The position numbers and the translations under genes were made by a program. This document shows, piece after piece, positions 51,170-60,276 of a DNA stretch of 64,000 bases; the first letter of the stretch is position 1; every line of letters starts with the position of its first letter. Where the stretch lies: positions 86,226-150,225 of the forward strand of contig NZ_JAMQPN010000009.1 in assembly GCF_026151655.1 (NCBI RefSeq). Direction: 5' to 3'. This DNA is from Leptospira soteropolitanensis (GTDB lineage: Bacteria > Spirochaetota > Leptospiria > Leptospirales > Leptospiraceae). The notes beneath the pieces were generated by a model. It was not told where the DNA came from and ran no database searches. It saw nothing but the letters and a program-made list of their open reading frames with translations.

Positions 51170-52070
51170 ACACTAGTCCTTGTGCATTCAAATTCACATC
51201 TAGATGTAATAACTTCCAATCCGATTCAGTCAGAATAATGGAATTTTTGTTTGCTAGAATTTGGATCATTTCTTTCACTTTAGATTCCATAAATGGGAGA
51301 CGTTCTTCTTTGGGGATCGTATCTAAAATTTGAACCGCTTCCAAACATAGTGTGAGCCCTAGTTTCAAATCCTCTGCATTTTTCTTTAAGTCACCGATTG
51401 GACCAAAGTGTGTGAGGTAGGCAAGTTCCGAACCTGTATTTAAAATAAGGTCAAGAGAATGAACCGCTTCCACAAAATCAAAGTCAGTGGGTGTTGTAGT
51501 TGGGAAAATAAATCTTTTTCCATTTTCTAAATGAGGATATGATATTCCAAAGGAATCACCTGTGTAAATTCCATTTGTCTTTTTATCATAAATACAGAAG
51601 TGGTGGTTCGCATGGCCTTTAGTGTAGATGAACTGAAGTGAATGACCTCTCCAAGACAACCATTCCCCATCTTCCATCACTCGGACTTTACCTTTAGGAA
51701 TTGGTTTGATTTCACCATACAAAGAATCAAAGTTTTCTTTTCCATAGACAGATGTAGCACTTTTGATCAGTAAACTAGGATCAATCAAATGTTTGGCGGT
51801 TTTAGGATGAGCAAGAAGAGTTGCATTGGGGCAGGCTTCGAGAAGTGCCCAAGCACCGCCCGCATGGTCTAAGTGCACATGGGTTACAATCACATACTCA
51901 AGGTTTTCAGGTTTGATTCCTTCTGAATCCATCAACTTAAGAATTTTTGGAATGGCATGAGTTGTATTGGTTTCTACAACAACCCCGTATCCTTCTTCTT
52001 CTAAGAGATATGCAGATGCCACTTGAGGCATGTTTGCATAATCGGTATCAACAGTGATCACTTTGCCCAT
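51138..52070 (-). CDS. MBL-fold metallo-hydrolase
   Basis: The 310-residue protein has THVHLDHAGG, a further histidine in GHANHHFCIYD, an Asp in GIYTGDSFG and a late His in LTHFGP, giving a complete glyoxalase-II-type metal site. It is 59 bases after the GlpD-like gene and may be part of the same transcript. Substrate unknown; it differs clearly from the MBL protein at 12947-13969, which has a winged-helix tail. Confidence 0.85.
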   Translation of the reverse strand: MGKVITVDTDYANMPQVASAYLLEEEGYGVVVETNTTHAIPKILKLMDSEGIKPENLEYVIVTHVHLDHAGGAWALLEACPNATLLAHPKTAKHLIDPSLLIKSATSVYGKENFDSLYGEIKPIPKGKVRVMEDGEWLSWRGHSLQFIYTKGHANHHFCIYDKKTNGIYTGDSFGISYPHLENGKRFIFPTTTPTDFDFVEAVHSLDLILNTGSELAYLTHFGPIGDLKKNAEDLKLGLTLCLEAVQILDTIPKEERLPFMESKVKEMIQILANKNSIILTESDWKLLHLDVNLNAQGLVYAFEKKQSKV

Positions 52071-52129
52071 ACAAAATAGTAAATGAGAAAAGTGATCTTT
52101 GTCAGCCTAAAATTTGGATATAGAGGATC

Positions 52130-53734
52130 TCAATCTGGCAATTTTAATAATCTGTAAATGGTCTCGGTTTCTTTCTTTTTAGTTTCCTCGGACCAGTTCC
52201 ATTCCGATGCCGCTGTATCAATGATTGCCTTCATAATTTCATCAGAGAGTATTCCCAATGTCCCAAGCCCAGTCCTTCTGAGGAAAATATCAGATAGAGA
52301 TTTTGCCATTTCATAACGAATGGCATACACTACTTCTGCTAAAATTTCGCCATCTGCATTCAAAACCGCCGCAAGATTTTTTGTCTTTCTTGCCAGTTCC
52401 AAAATGATTTCATACTGAAGTCCATAATGACGTATCAAATAATCGATAGTCTTCTCAGAAAAATCGACATTTTGTTTTTGTGCACCTTGGATGAAAATTT
52501 CAACGTTTGGAATTTGAGATGCATATAAATATTGTTTTGCGGATATATTATCACTAGATTTTTTATCTAATTTCTTTTGGATTCTTTTGAAAATTGTCTC
52601 TGCAAAATGCCTGCTCGTCGTATACTTCCCACCGGCAGCAGTAATCAAACCCTGGACTCCATCACGTATATGGTCGTAAAGTTCTGACCTTCTAGAAGCA
52701 GAATAGGTATCATCCGAACTTTCAATCAATGGCCGAAGTCCTCCGTATGCAAAAATGACATCATCTATCGACAACTTCTCTTTGATATGCGAAGTTTCAT
52801 TAATGTAATCGATAAACTCGGAGATACTTTCTTTGGTTAGTTTCCAATCTTCCACATTTCCAAAATAAGATTTTTCAGTCGGACCGATCATCGAATGTCC
52901 GCGCCAAGGAGCAAAACTAAAATGGCCTTTCTCTCCCACATAAAGAGTCATCAAGTTTGTTATTTTTTTAGTAATGATATAAATCCCTTCCGACCTTTTT
53001 TTTGGCATGGGCTGCTCTGTTTTCGGAGATTTAGAAAGTATATTGTGAGTCCAAGGACCTGAAGCATTGATCGTTACCTTAGAACGAATTTGGTATTTTT
53101 TTTGAGAAAAAGCATCGTGGACTTGGATCCCGACTACCGCATTTTTTTGCCAAATCAAATCATCAACTACTGTGTAGTTAGCGATTTTGGCACCATAGGA
53201 AACAGCAGATTTTAAAAAACTAAGTGTTAACCTTTCTGGACTCAAACAAATGGCATCATAAAAATAAGCTGCATCTTCAAAATCACCCAAATTCTTTTGA
53301 AGGAGTTCTTTTCTTTTTAAGTATTTATGATTGGGAATTTGTTTGGATTCATCCCAAGTCCACTTACTATCAAAAGAAAGAAGATCATAAACAAAAAGTC
53401 CAAGCCTTGCAATGAGTCCTGGTTTTGGAAGTACCATTGGGTAAGGATAAACTAAATTAGGTGCAATATTAGAAAGTATCCTTCTTTCTTTTAATGCTTC
53501 TCTCACAAGACCAATTTCAAACTGTTTGAGGTAACGAAGCCCACCATGAATTAACTTTCCCGTGGCAGCCGAGGTAGCTCCACCAAAATCTTTTTTTTCA
53601 ACGAGGGCTACTGTATAACCACGACTCGCTACCTCATAAGCCAAAGTGGCTCCAGTAATCCCTCCGCCAATAATGGTAACATCAAACTCTTCACCATTAT
53701 AAGTTTCTATAAATCGATCTAATTTTAAATTCAT
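52130..53734 (-). CDS. glpD: FAD-dependent glycerol-3-phosphate dehydrogenase-like protein
   Basis: The 534-residue enzyme has FAD motif IIGGGITGATLA (residues 21-32), the GlpD signature GKLIHGGLRYL, a FYDAICLSPERL region, GLRPLIE and GGKYTTSR close to the C-terminal family motif, plus a C-terminal DAO_C helical domain (about 390-520). It would oxidise glycerol-3-phosphate or a related polyol phosphate and feed electrons to quinone. It overlaps the preceding APH-type kinase gene by four bases, and an FGGY kinase is encoded first, so a polyol kinase-dehydrogenase pair is likely. Confidence 0.85.
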   Translation of the reverse strand: MNLKLDRFIETYNGEEFDVTIIGGGITGATLAYEVASRGYTVALVEKKDFGGATSAATGKLIHGGLRYLKQFEIGLVREALKERRILSNIAPNLVYPYPMVLPKPGLIARLGLFVYDLLSFDSKWTWDESKQIPNHKYLKRKELLQKNLGDFEDAAYFYDAICLSPERLTLSFLKSAVSYGAKIANYTVVDDLIWQKNAVVGIQVHDAFSQKKYQIRSKVTINASGPWTHNILSKSPKTEQPMPKKRSEGIYIITKKITNLMTLYVGEKGHFSFAPWRGHSMIGPTEKSYFGNVEDWKLTKESISEFIDYINETSHIKEKLSIDDVIFAYGGLRPLIESSDDTYSASRRSELYDHIRDGVQGLITAAGGKYTTSRHFAETIFKRIQKKLDKKSSDNISAKQYLYASQIPNVEIFIQGAQKQNVDFSEKTIDYLIRHYGLQYEIILELARKTKNLAAVLNADGEILAEVVYAIRYEMAKSLSDIFLRRTGLGTLGILSDEIMKAIIDTAASEWNWSEETKKKETETIYRLLKLPD

Positions 53735-54582
53735 ACCTTACCGCCATTTGCCACCAAACGAGTGATTTGTGTCTTTAAACTTTCCCTTTCACTTTCAATA
53801 TTCCATAGACCCAATCGAAGGATAAGCGCAGGTAGTCTCCAAGCAGCAATCTGGACGTCCGACATTCCACTCAAACTTTTATATACCTTTAAATACCCAC
53901 TTAAGATAAACTTTCGGATGATTGTATAAAATATAATCTTTAATTTTGGTGTTCCTGGCCAAAGTTCACCATCAGTAAACAAAAGATAGGTGAAAGCAAC
54001 ATCCGCTGCAGAATTTCCTTTTGCTGCAGTCATCCAATCAATTATGATCTCATCTTTTCCTTCTACGATCACATTCTCAGGATGAAAATCCAAATGAAGG
54101 ATAGAACTTCCTTTGGGTAAGGCTGCTATATAAGATTTAGCTTTTTCTTTTTCACTCAGACTTAAAAACGAAAGAGGATTTGAATCCAAACAATGATTTA
54201 AGATTTCTTTAATATCTTTAAATTTTTCTGAATTGATTTGATGGATGCCGTAGTGTAACTTAGCGAGTTTTCCTGCGATGCGAAAAAGCTCCAATGGATT
54301 TTTGTCTGGAAGTTTAGTGAGAGAAATTCCATTCAGTCTATCAAAAATGATTCCGAGTCTTTCTCCCACCTTGGCTTTTCCATAACATCTCATTCTGGAT
54401 GCACCCATTCTGTTAGCCTCAATGGTATTCTCTACCTCTAAATCAATTTCTGATTCGTTTGCCTCGGGGAAAAAAAGTTTTAGAATTCGATTCTCCGGCA
54501 AAGCAAATAGATCTGCTGACCTACCTATCGCAATCGGTTTTCCTAAACTTGTCATTGTAAACTCAGTAATTTGATGATCCAT
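53731..54582 (-). CDS. APH-type phosphotransferase
   Basis: The 283-residue protein has the aminoglycoside-phosphotransferase/choline-kinase fold: an N-terminal lobe with IGRSADLFAL and the catalytic loop LHLDFHPENVIV followed by IIIDWMTAAKG. The catalytic Asp is in the HLDFHPEN segment and the metal-binding Asp in IIDW. Substrate unknown: choline, ethanolamine, a sugar or an antibiotic are all possible by family. It lies between the FGGY kinase and GlpD-like genes and overlaps the latter by four bases. Confidence 0.8.
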   Translation of the reverse strand: MDHQITEFTMTSLGKPIAIGRSADLFALPENRILKLFFPEANESEIDLEVENTIEANRMGASRMRCYGKAKVGERLGIIFDRLNGISLTKLPDKNPLELFRIAGKLAKLHYGIHQINSEKFKDIKEILNHCLDSNPLSFLSLSEKEKAKSYIAALPKGSSILHLDFHPENVIVEGKDEIIIDWMTAAKGNSAADVAFTYLLFTDGELWPGTPKLKIIFYTIIRKFILSGYLKVYKSLSGMSDVQIAAWRLPALILRLGLWNIESERESLKTQITRLVANGGKV

Positions 54583-54597
54583 GTTATATTCCCAAAC

Positions 54598-56196
54598 TTA
54601 TGTATTTAAATATGCAAAATTGTTTTTGTTATTTCGATAAAGGTTTTGAAACACTTTATAGTTTTTATCATAAATCTTTTTATGATTTAGATTGGGAGTC
54701 CATCTATCTTGAATCGGAATCATTGATTTGATTTCTTCAAATTTTTTAATTTTTCCAATTCCAAAAGCTACCACAGCGGCGGCTCCCATCGCGCCAACGT
54801 TTTCTGGATGAACCACCCTTTCAATGGTTTTTCCCGTGATATCAGCTAACAACTGACAGATAAAAGCCGATCTTGCCACACCTCCCACAAAACGAATGGA
54901 ATTGGAAGTGGGGATCTTACGATTCGATAACTCCAAAATCCAACGTTTATGAAAAAGGATTCCCTCCACAACGGCTCGGATCAGAGTTCTTTTTCCTGTA
55001 TGCAAACTGATGTTAAAGAAAATCCCTCTTGCTTTTGGGTCTTCAAAAGGACAGCGGTTTCCATGTAGCCACGGTGTAAAAACTACACCTTGAGATCCAG
55101 GTTCGGTATCTTTAATTGAATCAAACATAAACTCGAATAAACTTTCATACACAGCATCAGGGCCATCAGTGATTTTCTTTTTTTCTAAATATAAATCAAT
55201 TTCATCTAAGGCCAAATGGTCTCTCACCCATTGTAAACATTTTCCAGAAGTTTCTTGTTCCCCAAAATAATTATAATATCCTTCTCTTGCTCCAACGATC
55301 GAGGCAATCCTTGCCCCAATATCCACTGTTCTCTTTTTGGTAACTGTTGATATCCATCCTGAAGTTCCGGCATAGATATGAGTGTCTCCTTCGCTGACAG
55401 CACCGGCTCCGACTCCAATGAGAGAAGCATCCCCACCACCACCAAACACTGCTATGTTTTCACTTAAACCCAAATAGTCCGCTGCTTCTTTTGTGAGTCC
55501 TCCTACACGATCAAAAGAATTCACAATTTTTGGTAAATGATCCAAACGAACACCGAATAACTTACACAAAAGGGGACTCCAATTTCCTTTCCCTACCCTT
55601 GAGTTATATAAAAAAGTAGCAAAGGCTGAATCTCTAGTCATCACTGCTTCGTTTGTAGAGCGCGCGATTAAATATTCTTTGACATCAAACCACCACTTTA
55701 CTTTCGAAAATATTTCTGGTTCATTTTTTTCGACCCATTTGTATTTCCAAATAGGATCTTTTACACTGGCAGCAACCGCTCCAGTGATCCAAAGAGATAA
55801 CAAAAGTTTTGTGGCATTAATTCCTTCGATTTTAAAACCGTGACTCACTCCGGCTTTCATTTCCTTTACCGCTCTTTGGTCCATATAACTCATGGCTGGA
55901 CGCACAGCTTGAAACTTTGAATCCACAAGAACCAAACCTTGCATTTGGGAACAAAAGGAAATGCCTTGGATAGAGTTTGGATGGATTTTAGATTGGGCTA
56001 AAATTTCTGTTGTGGTATCCTTCATCGAAGACCACCAATCCTCTGGATTTTGTTCTGCTCCTCCATTCTCTAGAAGTTGGATTTTATATTCCTTAGTAGC
56101 AGATTGCACTAGTTCCAGAGCTTCAGACATCCGAAAAAGACAGGTTTTGACTCCAGTAGTGCCAATATCATAAGTCAGTATATATCCAGATTCCAT
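54598..56196 (-). CDS. FGGY-family carbohydrate kinase
   Basis: The 532-residue kinase has the N-terminal phosphate-binding YDIGTTGVKTCLF, GISFCSQMQGLV with the substrate glutamine, RPAMSYMDQRA, the central DASLIGVGAGAV segment, GTSGWIST and RFVGGVARSAFICQLLADI of the FGGY C-terminal half. It resembles xylulokinase more than glycerol kinase, but the sugar cannot be set. ATG at 56194-56196 has GGAG seven bases upstream; the open frame to 56313 is not likely to be translated. The gene starts a three- or five-gene operon under a TetR-like operator. Confidence 0.85.
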   Translation of the reverse strand: MESGYILTYDIGTTGVKTCLFRMSEALELVQSATKEYKIQLLENGGAEQNPEDWWSSMKDTTTEILAQSKIHPNSIQGISFCSQMQGLVLVDSKFQAVRPAMSYMDQRAVKEMKAGVSHGFKIEGINATKLLLSLWITGAVAASVKDPIWKYKWVEKNEPEIFSKVKWWFDVKEYLIARSTNEAVMTRDSAFATFLYNSRVGKGNWSPLLCKLFGVRLDHLPKIVNSFDRVGGLTKEAADYLGLSENIAVFGGGGDASLIGVGAGAVSEGDTHIYAGTSGWISTVTKKRTVDIGARIASIVGAREGYYNYFGEQETSGKCLQWVRDHLALDEIDLYLEKKKITDGPDAVYESLFEFMFDSIKDTEPGSQGVVFTPWLHGNRCPFEDPKARGIFFNISLHTGKRTLIRAVVEGILFHKRWILELSNRKIPTSNSIRFVGGVARSAFICQLLADITGKTIERVVHPENVGAMGAAAVVAFGIGKIKKFEEIKSMIPIQDRWTPNLNHKKIYDKNYKVFQNLYRNNKNNFAYLNT

Positions 56197-56297
56197 GCAA
56201 ACTCCATCGGTTCGGTTCTTCTCACCTACTGCCGGTTTCCCCTTATGGGCCTTTGTGACAGACGGCTTTCTCATTTTTCTTCCGGAGGTCGAAAAAA

Positions 56298-56313
56298 GTG
56301 AGTGATGACTCAC
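56298..56313. promoter_or_regulatory. TetR-type operator between FGGY kinase and MFS genes
   Basis: GTGAGT (56298-56303) and ACTCAC (56308-56313) form a perfect inverted repeat around GATG. The 15-mer TGAGTGATGACTCAC at 56299-56313 differs by one base from TGAGTGATAACTCAC at 58451-58465, next to the TetR gene. This is the best evidence that one repressor controls both promoters. Confidence 0.7.
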
Positions 56314-56435
56314 AAAGAATGGGAATCATCGGCTCGGATGGCAATTCATTTTCCTTCGGCATTTCTCCCTATGGGAATTTATTCCGAACAAATGTTTGAA
56401 AGCAAATTCCATCGATTGCAAAAAAGGGAGTTAAC

Positions 56436-57641
56436 ATGAGCCAAAACCCTCCAAAATTATACCCATACCGATGGGTTGTCCTTTTCGCTTATATCGTCAT
56501 CACTGCTACTATCTGTCTGCAATGGCTGACTTTTGCTCCCATTGCCCGCGATGCTAAAGAATTTTACCACGTAAGCCCACTCCAAATTGATTTACTCTCC
56601 CTTGTTTTTTTAGGGGTTTTTGTTTTCATCGCCATTCCTGCTTCCTATGTAATCGATACCTATGGGATCAAAAAAGGAGTGGGTTTTGGCGCCATACTAA
56701 CAGGCGTTTGTGGGTTACTCAAAGGGGTTTATGCCGCAGACTATACAGTTGTACTTATCTGCCAAATCGGATTAGCCATTGCCCAACCGTTTTTGTTAAA
56801 CGCAGTCACAAAAATTAGTGTTTTGTGGTTTCCCATTCAAGAACGGGCCACCGCAGTAGCACTCGGAACCTTGGCTCAATTTTTAGGAATCATACTTGTG
56901 ATGATCCTAACTCCCATCTTATTCCAATCAGGAAATTCCATCCCAGAAGTGATGATGATTTACGGTTTTGTTTCTCTAGGTTCGGCTATTCTTTTCCTTT
57001 CGCTAATCAAAGAAAAACCACCCACTTCTCCGAGTACTCACGGCGAAGACCATGAACTTCCCTTTTTAGAAGGACTTCGTTTTCTATGGAAACAGAAGGA
57101 TATGAAAAAAATTCTGTTTTTGTTTCTCATTGGACTTGGGGTCTTCAATGCAGTTAGCACATGTATTGATCAAATTTGTGAAATCAAGGGACTCAATATC
57201 GACGAATCGGGGCTCGTTGGTGGAGTGATGCTCATTTCGGGAATCATTGGCGGGATCGTCATTCCTCCGTTATCCGATAAATTACAAAAACGAAAGTTAT
57301 TTCTCATCATTGCGATGGCTGGATTTTTAGTGGGTCTTAGTTTATTTACCTTATTCCAAGGTTTTATTTTTTTACTTATTGGTTCGATTGTGATTGGATT
57401 TTTTCTTTTGGGTATTGGAGCCCCGATTGGATTTCAATACTGTGCAGAAATTACTTCGCCCGCACCAGAATCCACTTCCCAAGGATTGTTACTTCTCGTA
57501 GGACAGGTATCGGGAATTTTATTTATCTTAGGATTAAATTTCTTTGGAATGATATCGTTTCTTTATATCCTTCTCATCTTATCCGTTATCAATTTTGTGA
57601 TGGTATTTTGGTTAAAAGAATCACCGTTTATGGAGAGTTAA
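56436..57641 (+). CDS. MFS transporter, FLVCR-like
   Basis: The 401-residue protein has twelve hydrophobic helices. The N-terminal segment, YRWVVLFAYIVITATICLQWL then VSPLQIDLLSLVFLGVFVFIAIPASYVIDTYG, resembles the FLVCR/DIRC2-type major facilitators, whose animal members move choline or ethanolamine. This likeness is only by eye. GGGAG precedes the ATG. It is transcribed away from the FGGY kinase, with the shared operator in between, so it probably imports the substrate of that operon. Confidence 0.8.
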   Translation: MSQNPPKLYPYRWVVLFAYIVITATICLQWLTFAPIARDAKEFYHVSPLQIDLLSLVFLGVFVFIAIPASYVIDTYGIKKGVGFGAILTGVCGLLKGVYAADYTVVLICQIGLAIAQPFLLNAVTKISVLWFPIQERATAVALGTLAQFLGIILVMILTPILFQSGNSIPEVMMIYGFVSLGSAILFLSLIKEKPPTSPSTHGEDHELPFLEGLRFLWKQKDMKKILFLFLIGLGVFNAVSTCIDQICEIKGLNIDESGLVGGVMLISGIIGGIVIPPLSDKLQKRKLFLIIAMAGFLVGLSLFTLFQGFIFLLIGSIVIGFFLLGIGAPIGFQYCAEITSPAPESTSQGLLLLVGQVSGILFILGLNFFGMISFLYILLILSVINFVMVFWLKESPFMES

Positions 57642-57690
57642 CTAGTGATCAAAAAAAATCTTACCAATCTTCAGTTTATTTTAAATACGG

Positions 57691-58341
57691 CTACCCACCT
57701 AATGCCCTACGGATCACTTTCATGACCCCTGCCACAACGTCTTCGTCTTTGTCGAATACGTCGTCGCCTAAATAAATCTTCATTCGCTCTTTATAATATA
57801 CTGTGGAATAGGAAAACTGTAAGGTCATAAAGATATTGTCTAATAGAAATGCAGAAAGATTACTATCCACTTCCGAACTGATGGTTCCTTCTTTTTTGGC
57901 AAGGTTTATCATTTCAATATAACATTTTGCTGATAAAGATTCTAACTCACCTGACAAACGTGTGATGAGTTCATAATTACTTTCGGTTGTCATTTCGTTG
58001 TAGAGGCGAATGATGTCTTGGTTGATCCGGGAGTGTGTTTGAATGATACGAATGATCTTTTCAATTTTGCCAAACAAATCCAAATCCATTGCAATTACGG
58101 ATTCCAAAGTTTTTTCTAATTGGGTGATTCCGTGGTCCACAACGGTGAGGAAAAAATCCTCTTTGGTTTCAAAGTATTTATAAAGGGAACCGACACTGAT
58201 TCCCGCTTTCTGGGCAATGGTATTGGTATTGGCGCTAGTAAATCCTCTGTTGGCAAATTCAGAGATGGCTGTCGATAAAATTCGGTTCCTCTTTTCTTCG
58301 GAAATCCGCTCAAAACTATCATTAAAATGCTTCGTTACCAT
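57691..58341 (-). CDS. TetR-family transcriptional repressor
   Basis: The 216-residue protein has an N-terminal TetR HTH domain (about 15-60: RNRILSTAISEFANRGFTSANTNTIAQKAGISVGSLYKYFETKEDF-type order) and a helical ligand-binding domain. It converges on the MFS gene and diverges from the aminotransferase gene, with a 38-bp palindrome in the divergent region. A second copy of the palindrome core is 2.1 kb away, beyond the MFS gene. The inducer is not known. Confidence 0.92.
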   Translation of the reverse strand: MVTKHFNDSFERISEEKRNRILSTAISEFANRGFTSANTNTIAQKAGISVGSLYKYFETKEDFFLTVVDHGITQLEKTLESVIAMDLDLFGKIEKIIRIIQTHSRINQDIIRLYNEMTTESNYELITRLSGELESLSAKCYIEMINLAKKEGTISSEVDSNLSAFLLDNIFMTLQFSYSTVYYKERMKIYLGDDVFDKDEDVVAGVMKVIRRALGG

Positions 58342-58440
58342 ATCTGTCCTCGTCCAATAAACGAAAAAGGCTAGATTTCTCCAGGAAATTTATGCTAATT
58401 TCCAAAGAATCCGCGTTTCTCGAACTATTTTATGAATTCC

Positions 58441-58478
58441 TTCTTGACAATGAGTGATAACTCACTCATTGTCAAGAA
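58441..58478. promoter_or_regulatory. 38-bp palindrome, TetR operator over divergent promoters
   Basis: TTCTTGACAATGAGTGA (58441-58457) and TCACTCATTGTCAAGAA (58462-58478) are perfect 17-base arms around TAAC. Each strand contains a TTGACA hexamer, so two divergent -35 elements lie inside the operator: one for the TetR gene and one for the aminotransferase gene. The core TGAGTGATAACTCAC is shared with 56299-56313. Confidence 0.8.
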
Positions 58479-58504
58479 AAAAGACCCGGAAGAGGAAAGA
58501 TATT

Positions 58505-59974
58505 ATGGCCCAAGGCTTTTCCATGAACGAATACCCAGACGTAGACCAAGTTTACAAAGATCTTAGAAAACTCATTTCTCTTCCTATCCGCTCCATCCGT
58601 AAAGACGCAATGGACGATATCATTCATAATTACTTTGATAAAAAATGCAGTCAGTCCAAAGCCATGATCACCAAAGCTTCGGAATACATTCCAGGTGGTG
58701 TCCAACACAACCTTTCCTTCAACCATCCCTTCCCACTTGTTTTTACCAAAGCATCGGGCGCCTATCTTTATGATTTAGATGGAAACAAATACATCGATTT
58801 TTTACAAGCTGGCGGACCTACGGTTCTTGGCAGTAACCCAACTTCAGTCCGAAAAAAAGTGATCGAACTACTCGACACAACAGGTCCTGTCACTGGTCTT
58901 TTTCACGAATACGAATATAAGTTAGCCGAAAAAATTGTAGAGTTAGTTCCTTCTGTTGAAATGTTTCGAATGCTCGGTTCAGGGACAGAGGCTTGTATGG
59001 CATCGATTCGAGTCGCAAGACTTGCCACGAAAAAGAAGAACATCGTAAAGATGGGAGGTGCCTATCACGGTTGGAGTGATCAATTGGCTTATGGACTTCG
59101 TATCCCAGGCACAAGACATTTCGAAGCCAATGGGGTTCCTAAATCCATTTTCAAATACACTCAAGAATTTTATCCGAACGATTTGAACGCTTTAGAATCG
59201 GTTCTCAAACGAAATCGTTTCTGTGGTGGCACAGCAGCAGTTCTTATTGAGCCAGTAGGACCAGAAAGTGGAACAAGACCTCTTGATTTAAACTTTAACA
59301 AAGGTGTCCGAGAACTCTGTAACAAATACGGTGCCCTTCTGATTTTTGATGAAGTAGTGACCGCATTCCGCATTGGTCTTAGTGGTGCCCAAGGATATTT
59401 TGGTGTGGATCCTGACCTTACGATCTTTGGAAAGGTAGTGGCGGGCGGATATCCTTCTGCAGGTGGACTTGGTGGTAAAAAAGAATACATGAAATATGTA
59501 TCTGCTGGTCTCCAAACAGGCACCAAAAAGGCGTTAATTGGTGGGACAATGGCAGCAAACCCACTCAGTTCCGCAGCTGGTTACTTTACTCTTTGTGAGA
59601 TGGAAAAAACAGGAGCCCTTGAAAAATCAGGAAGAGCAGGGGACCGCCTAACGAAGGGATTACAAAAACTTATCAAAAAGTATGATCTTCCTTTTGTTGC
59701 TTTCAACCAAGGTTCTATTTGCCACTTAGAAACCGTTGGTACAATGTTACTCGATATCAATATTAAGAAGTTCTGGACGATCAAAAAAACTATCGCAGAA
59801 GCCCATAAACGTAAACATGCTATGGAAGAGATGGGAGCAGCATATATGTCAGAAGGACTCGTGACACTCGCAGGAAGTAGACTTTATACAAGTGCATCAG
59901 ATACAGATGCCGTAATTGATGACGCCCTCAAACGATTTGATCGAGTGTTCCAAAAAGTGGAAGGTGTGGCTTAA
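58505..59974 (+). CDS. Class-III aminotransferase (HemL-like)
   Basis: The 489-residue PLP enzyme has LGSGTEACMASIRVAR, GAYHGW, the cofactor aspartate in LIFDEVVTAFR (Asp282) and the Schiff-base lysine in TIFGKVVAGGYPSAGG (Lys310). FDEVVTAFRIGLSGAQGYFGVDPDLT resembles glutamate-1-semialdehyde mutase, but the N-terminus is longer and the gene context is not haem synthesis. The ATG at 58505 follows GAGGAAAG. Given the TetR operator, it probably serves the same substrate as the nearby transporter. Confidence 0.85.
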   Translation: MAQGFSMNEYPDVDQVYKDLRKLISLPIRSIRKDAMDDIIHNYFDKKCSQSKAMITKASEYIPGGVQHNLSFNHPFPLVFTKASGAYLYDLDGNKYIDFLQAGGPTVLGSNPTSVRKKVIELLDTTGPVTGLFHEYEYKLAEKIVELVPSVEMFRMLGSGTEACMASIRVARLATKKKNIVKMGGAYHGWSDQLAYGLRIPGTRHFEANGVPKSIFKYTQEFYPNDLNALESVLKRNRFCGGTAAVLIEPVGPESGTRPLDLNFNKGVRELCNKYGALLIFDEVVTAFRIGLSGAQGYFGVDPDLTIFGKVVAGGYPSAGGLGGKKEYMKYVSAGLQTGTKKALIGGTMAANPLSSAAGYFTLCEMEKTGALEKSGRAGDRLTKGLQKLIKKYDLPFVAFNQGSICHLETVGTMLLDINIKKFWTIKKTIAEAHKRKHAMEEMGAAYMSEGLVTLAGSRLYTSASDTDAVIDDALKRFDRVFQKVEGVA

Positions 59975-60013
59975 TGAAAGATTAAGCCGATCCAAGGAAA
60001 TTGAATCAGAAGC

Positions 60014-60060
60014 CATAAAAGAAATTTTTGTCCAATCAACTAACATTTCTTTTATGACTT
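60014..60060 (+). terminator. Intrinsic terminator after the aminotransferase gene
   Basis: CATAAAAGAAAT (60014-60025) pairs with ATTTCTTTTATG (60045-60056), followed by ACTTTTTTGATTTT. The stem is A/T-rich and the loop is 19 bases. The rest of 60061-60276 has no evident gene or strong promoter. Confidence 0.55.
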
Positions 60061-60276
60061 TTTTGATTTTATGAATTGTTTTGTGATCACAGGCCCCAAA
60101 TTTTTTCCCAACTTGGATCTATCAACGGTTCCGAATTGATCCAAAATGATACAGCCACGATAAAAAACGCCAATTCTAAGCGAAAACCCGAGAAATTTCC
60201 CTCCCTCCCCGAAAAGTACTTGTACATTTCTGAATTGCCATGACATTATGTCTCAAATCTCGACGAGGCCCGTACT

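Noticed and set aside
59170..59526. 118-codon minus-strand frame opposite the aminotransferase
   Set aside because: Antisense shadow of a conserved PLP enzyme.
60052..60246. 64-codon minus-strand frame upstream of fliF
   Set aside because: No ribosome site, no recognisable sequence; it crosses the terminator region of the aminotransferase gene.
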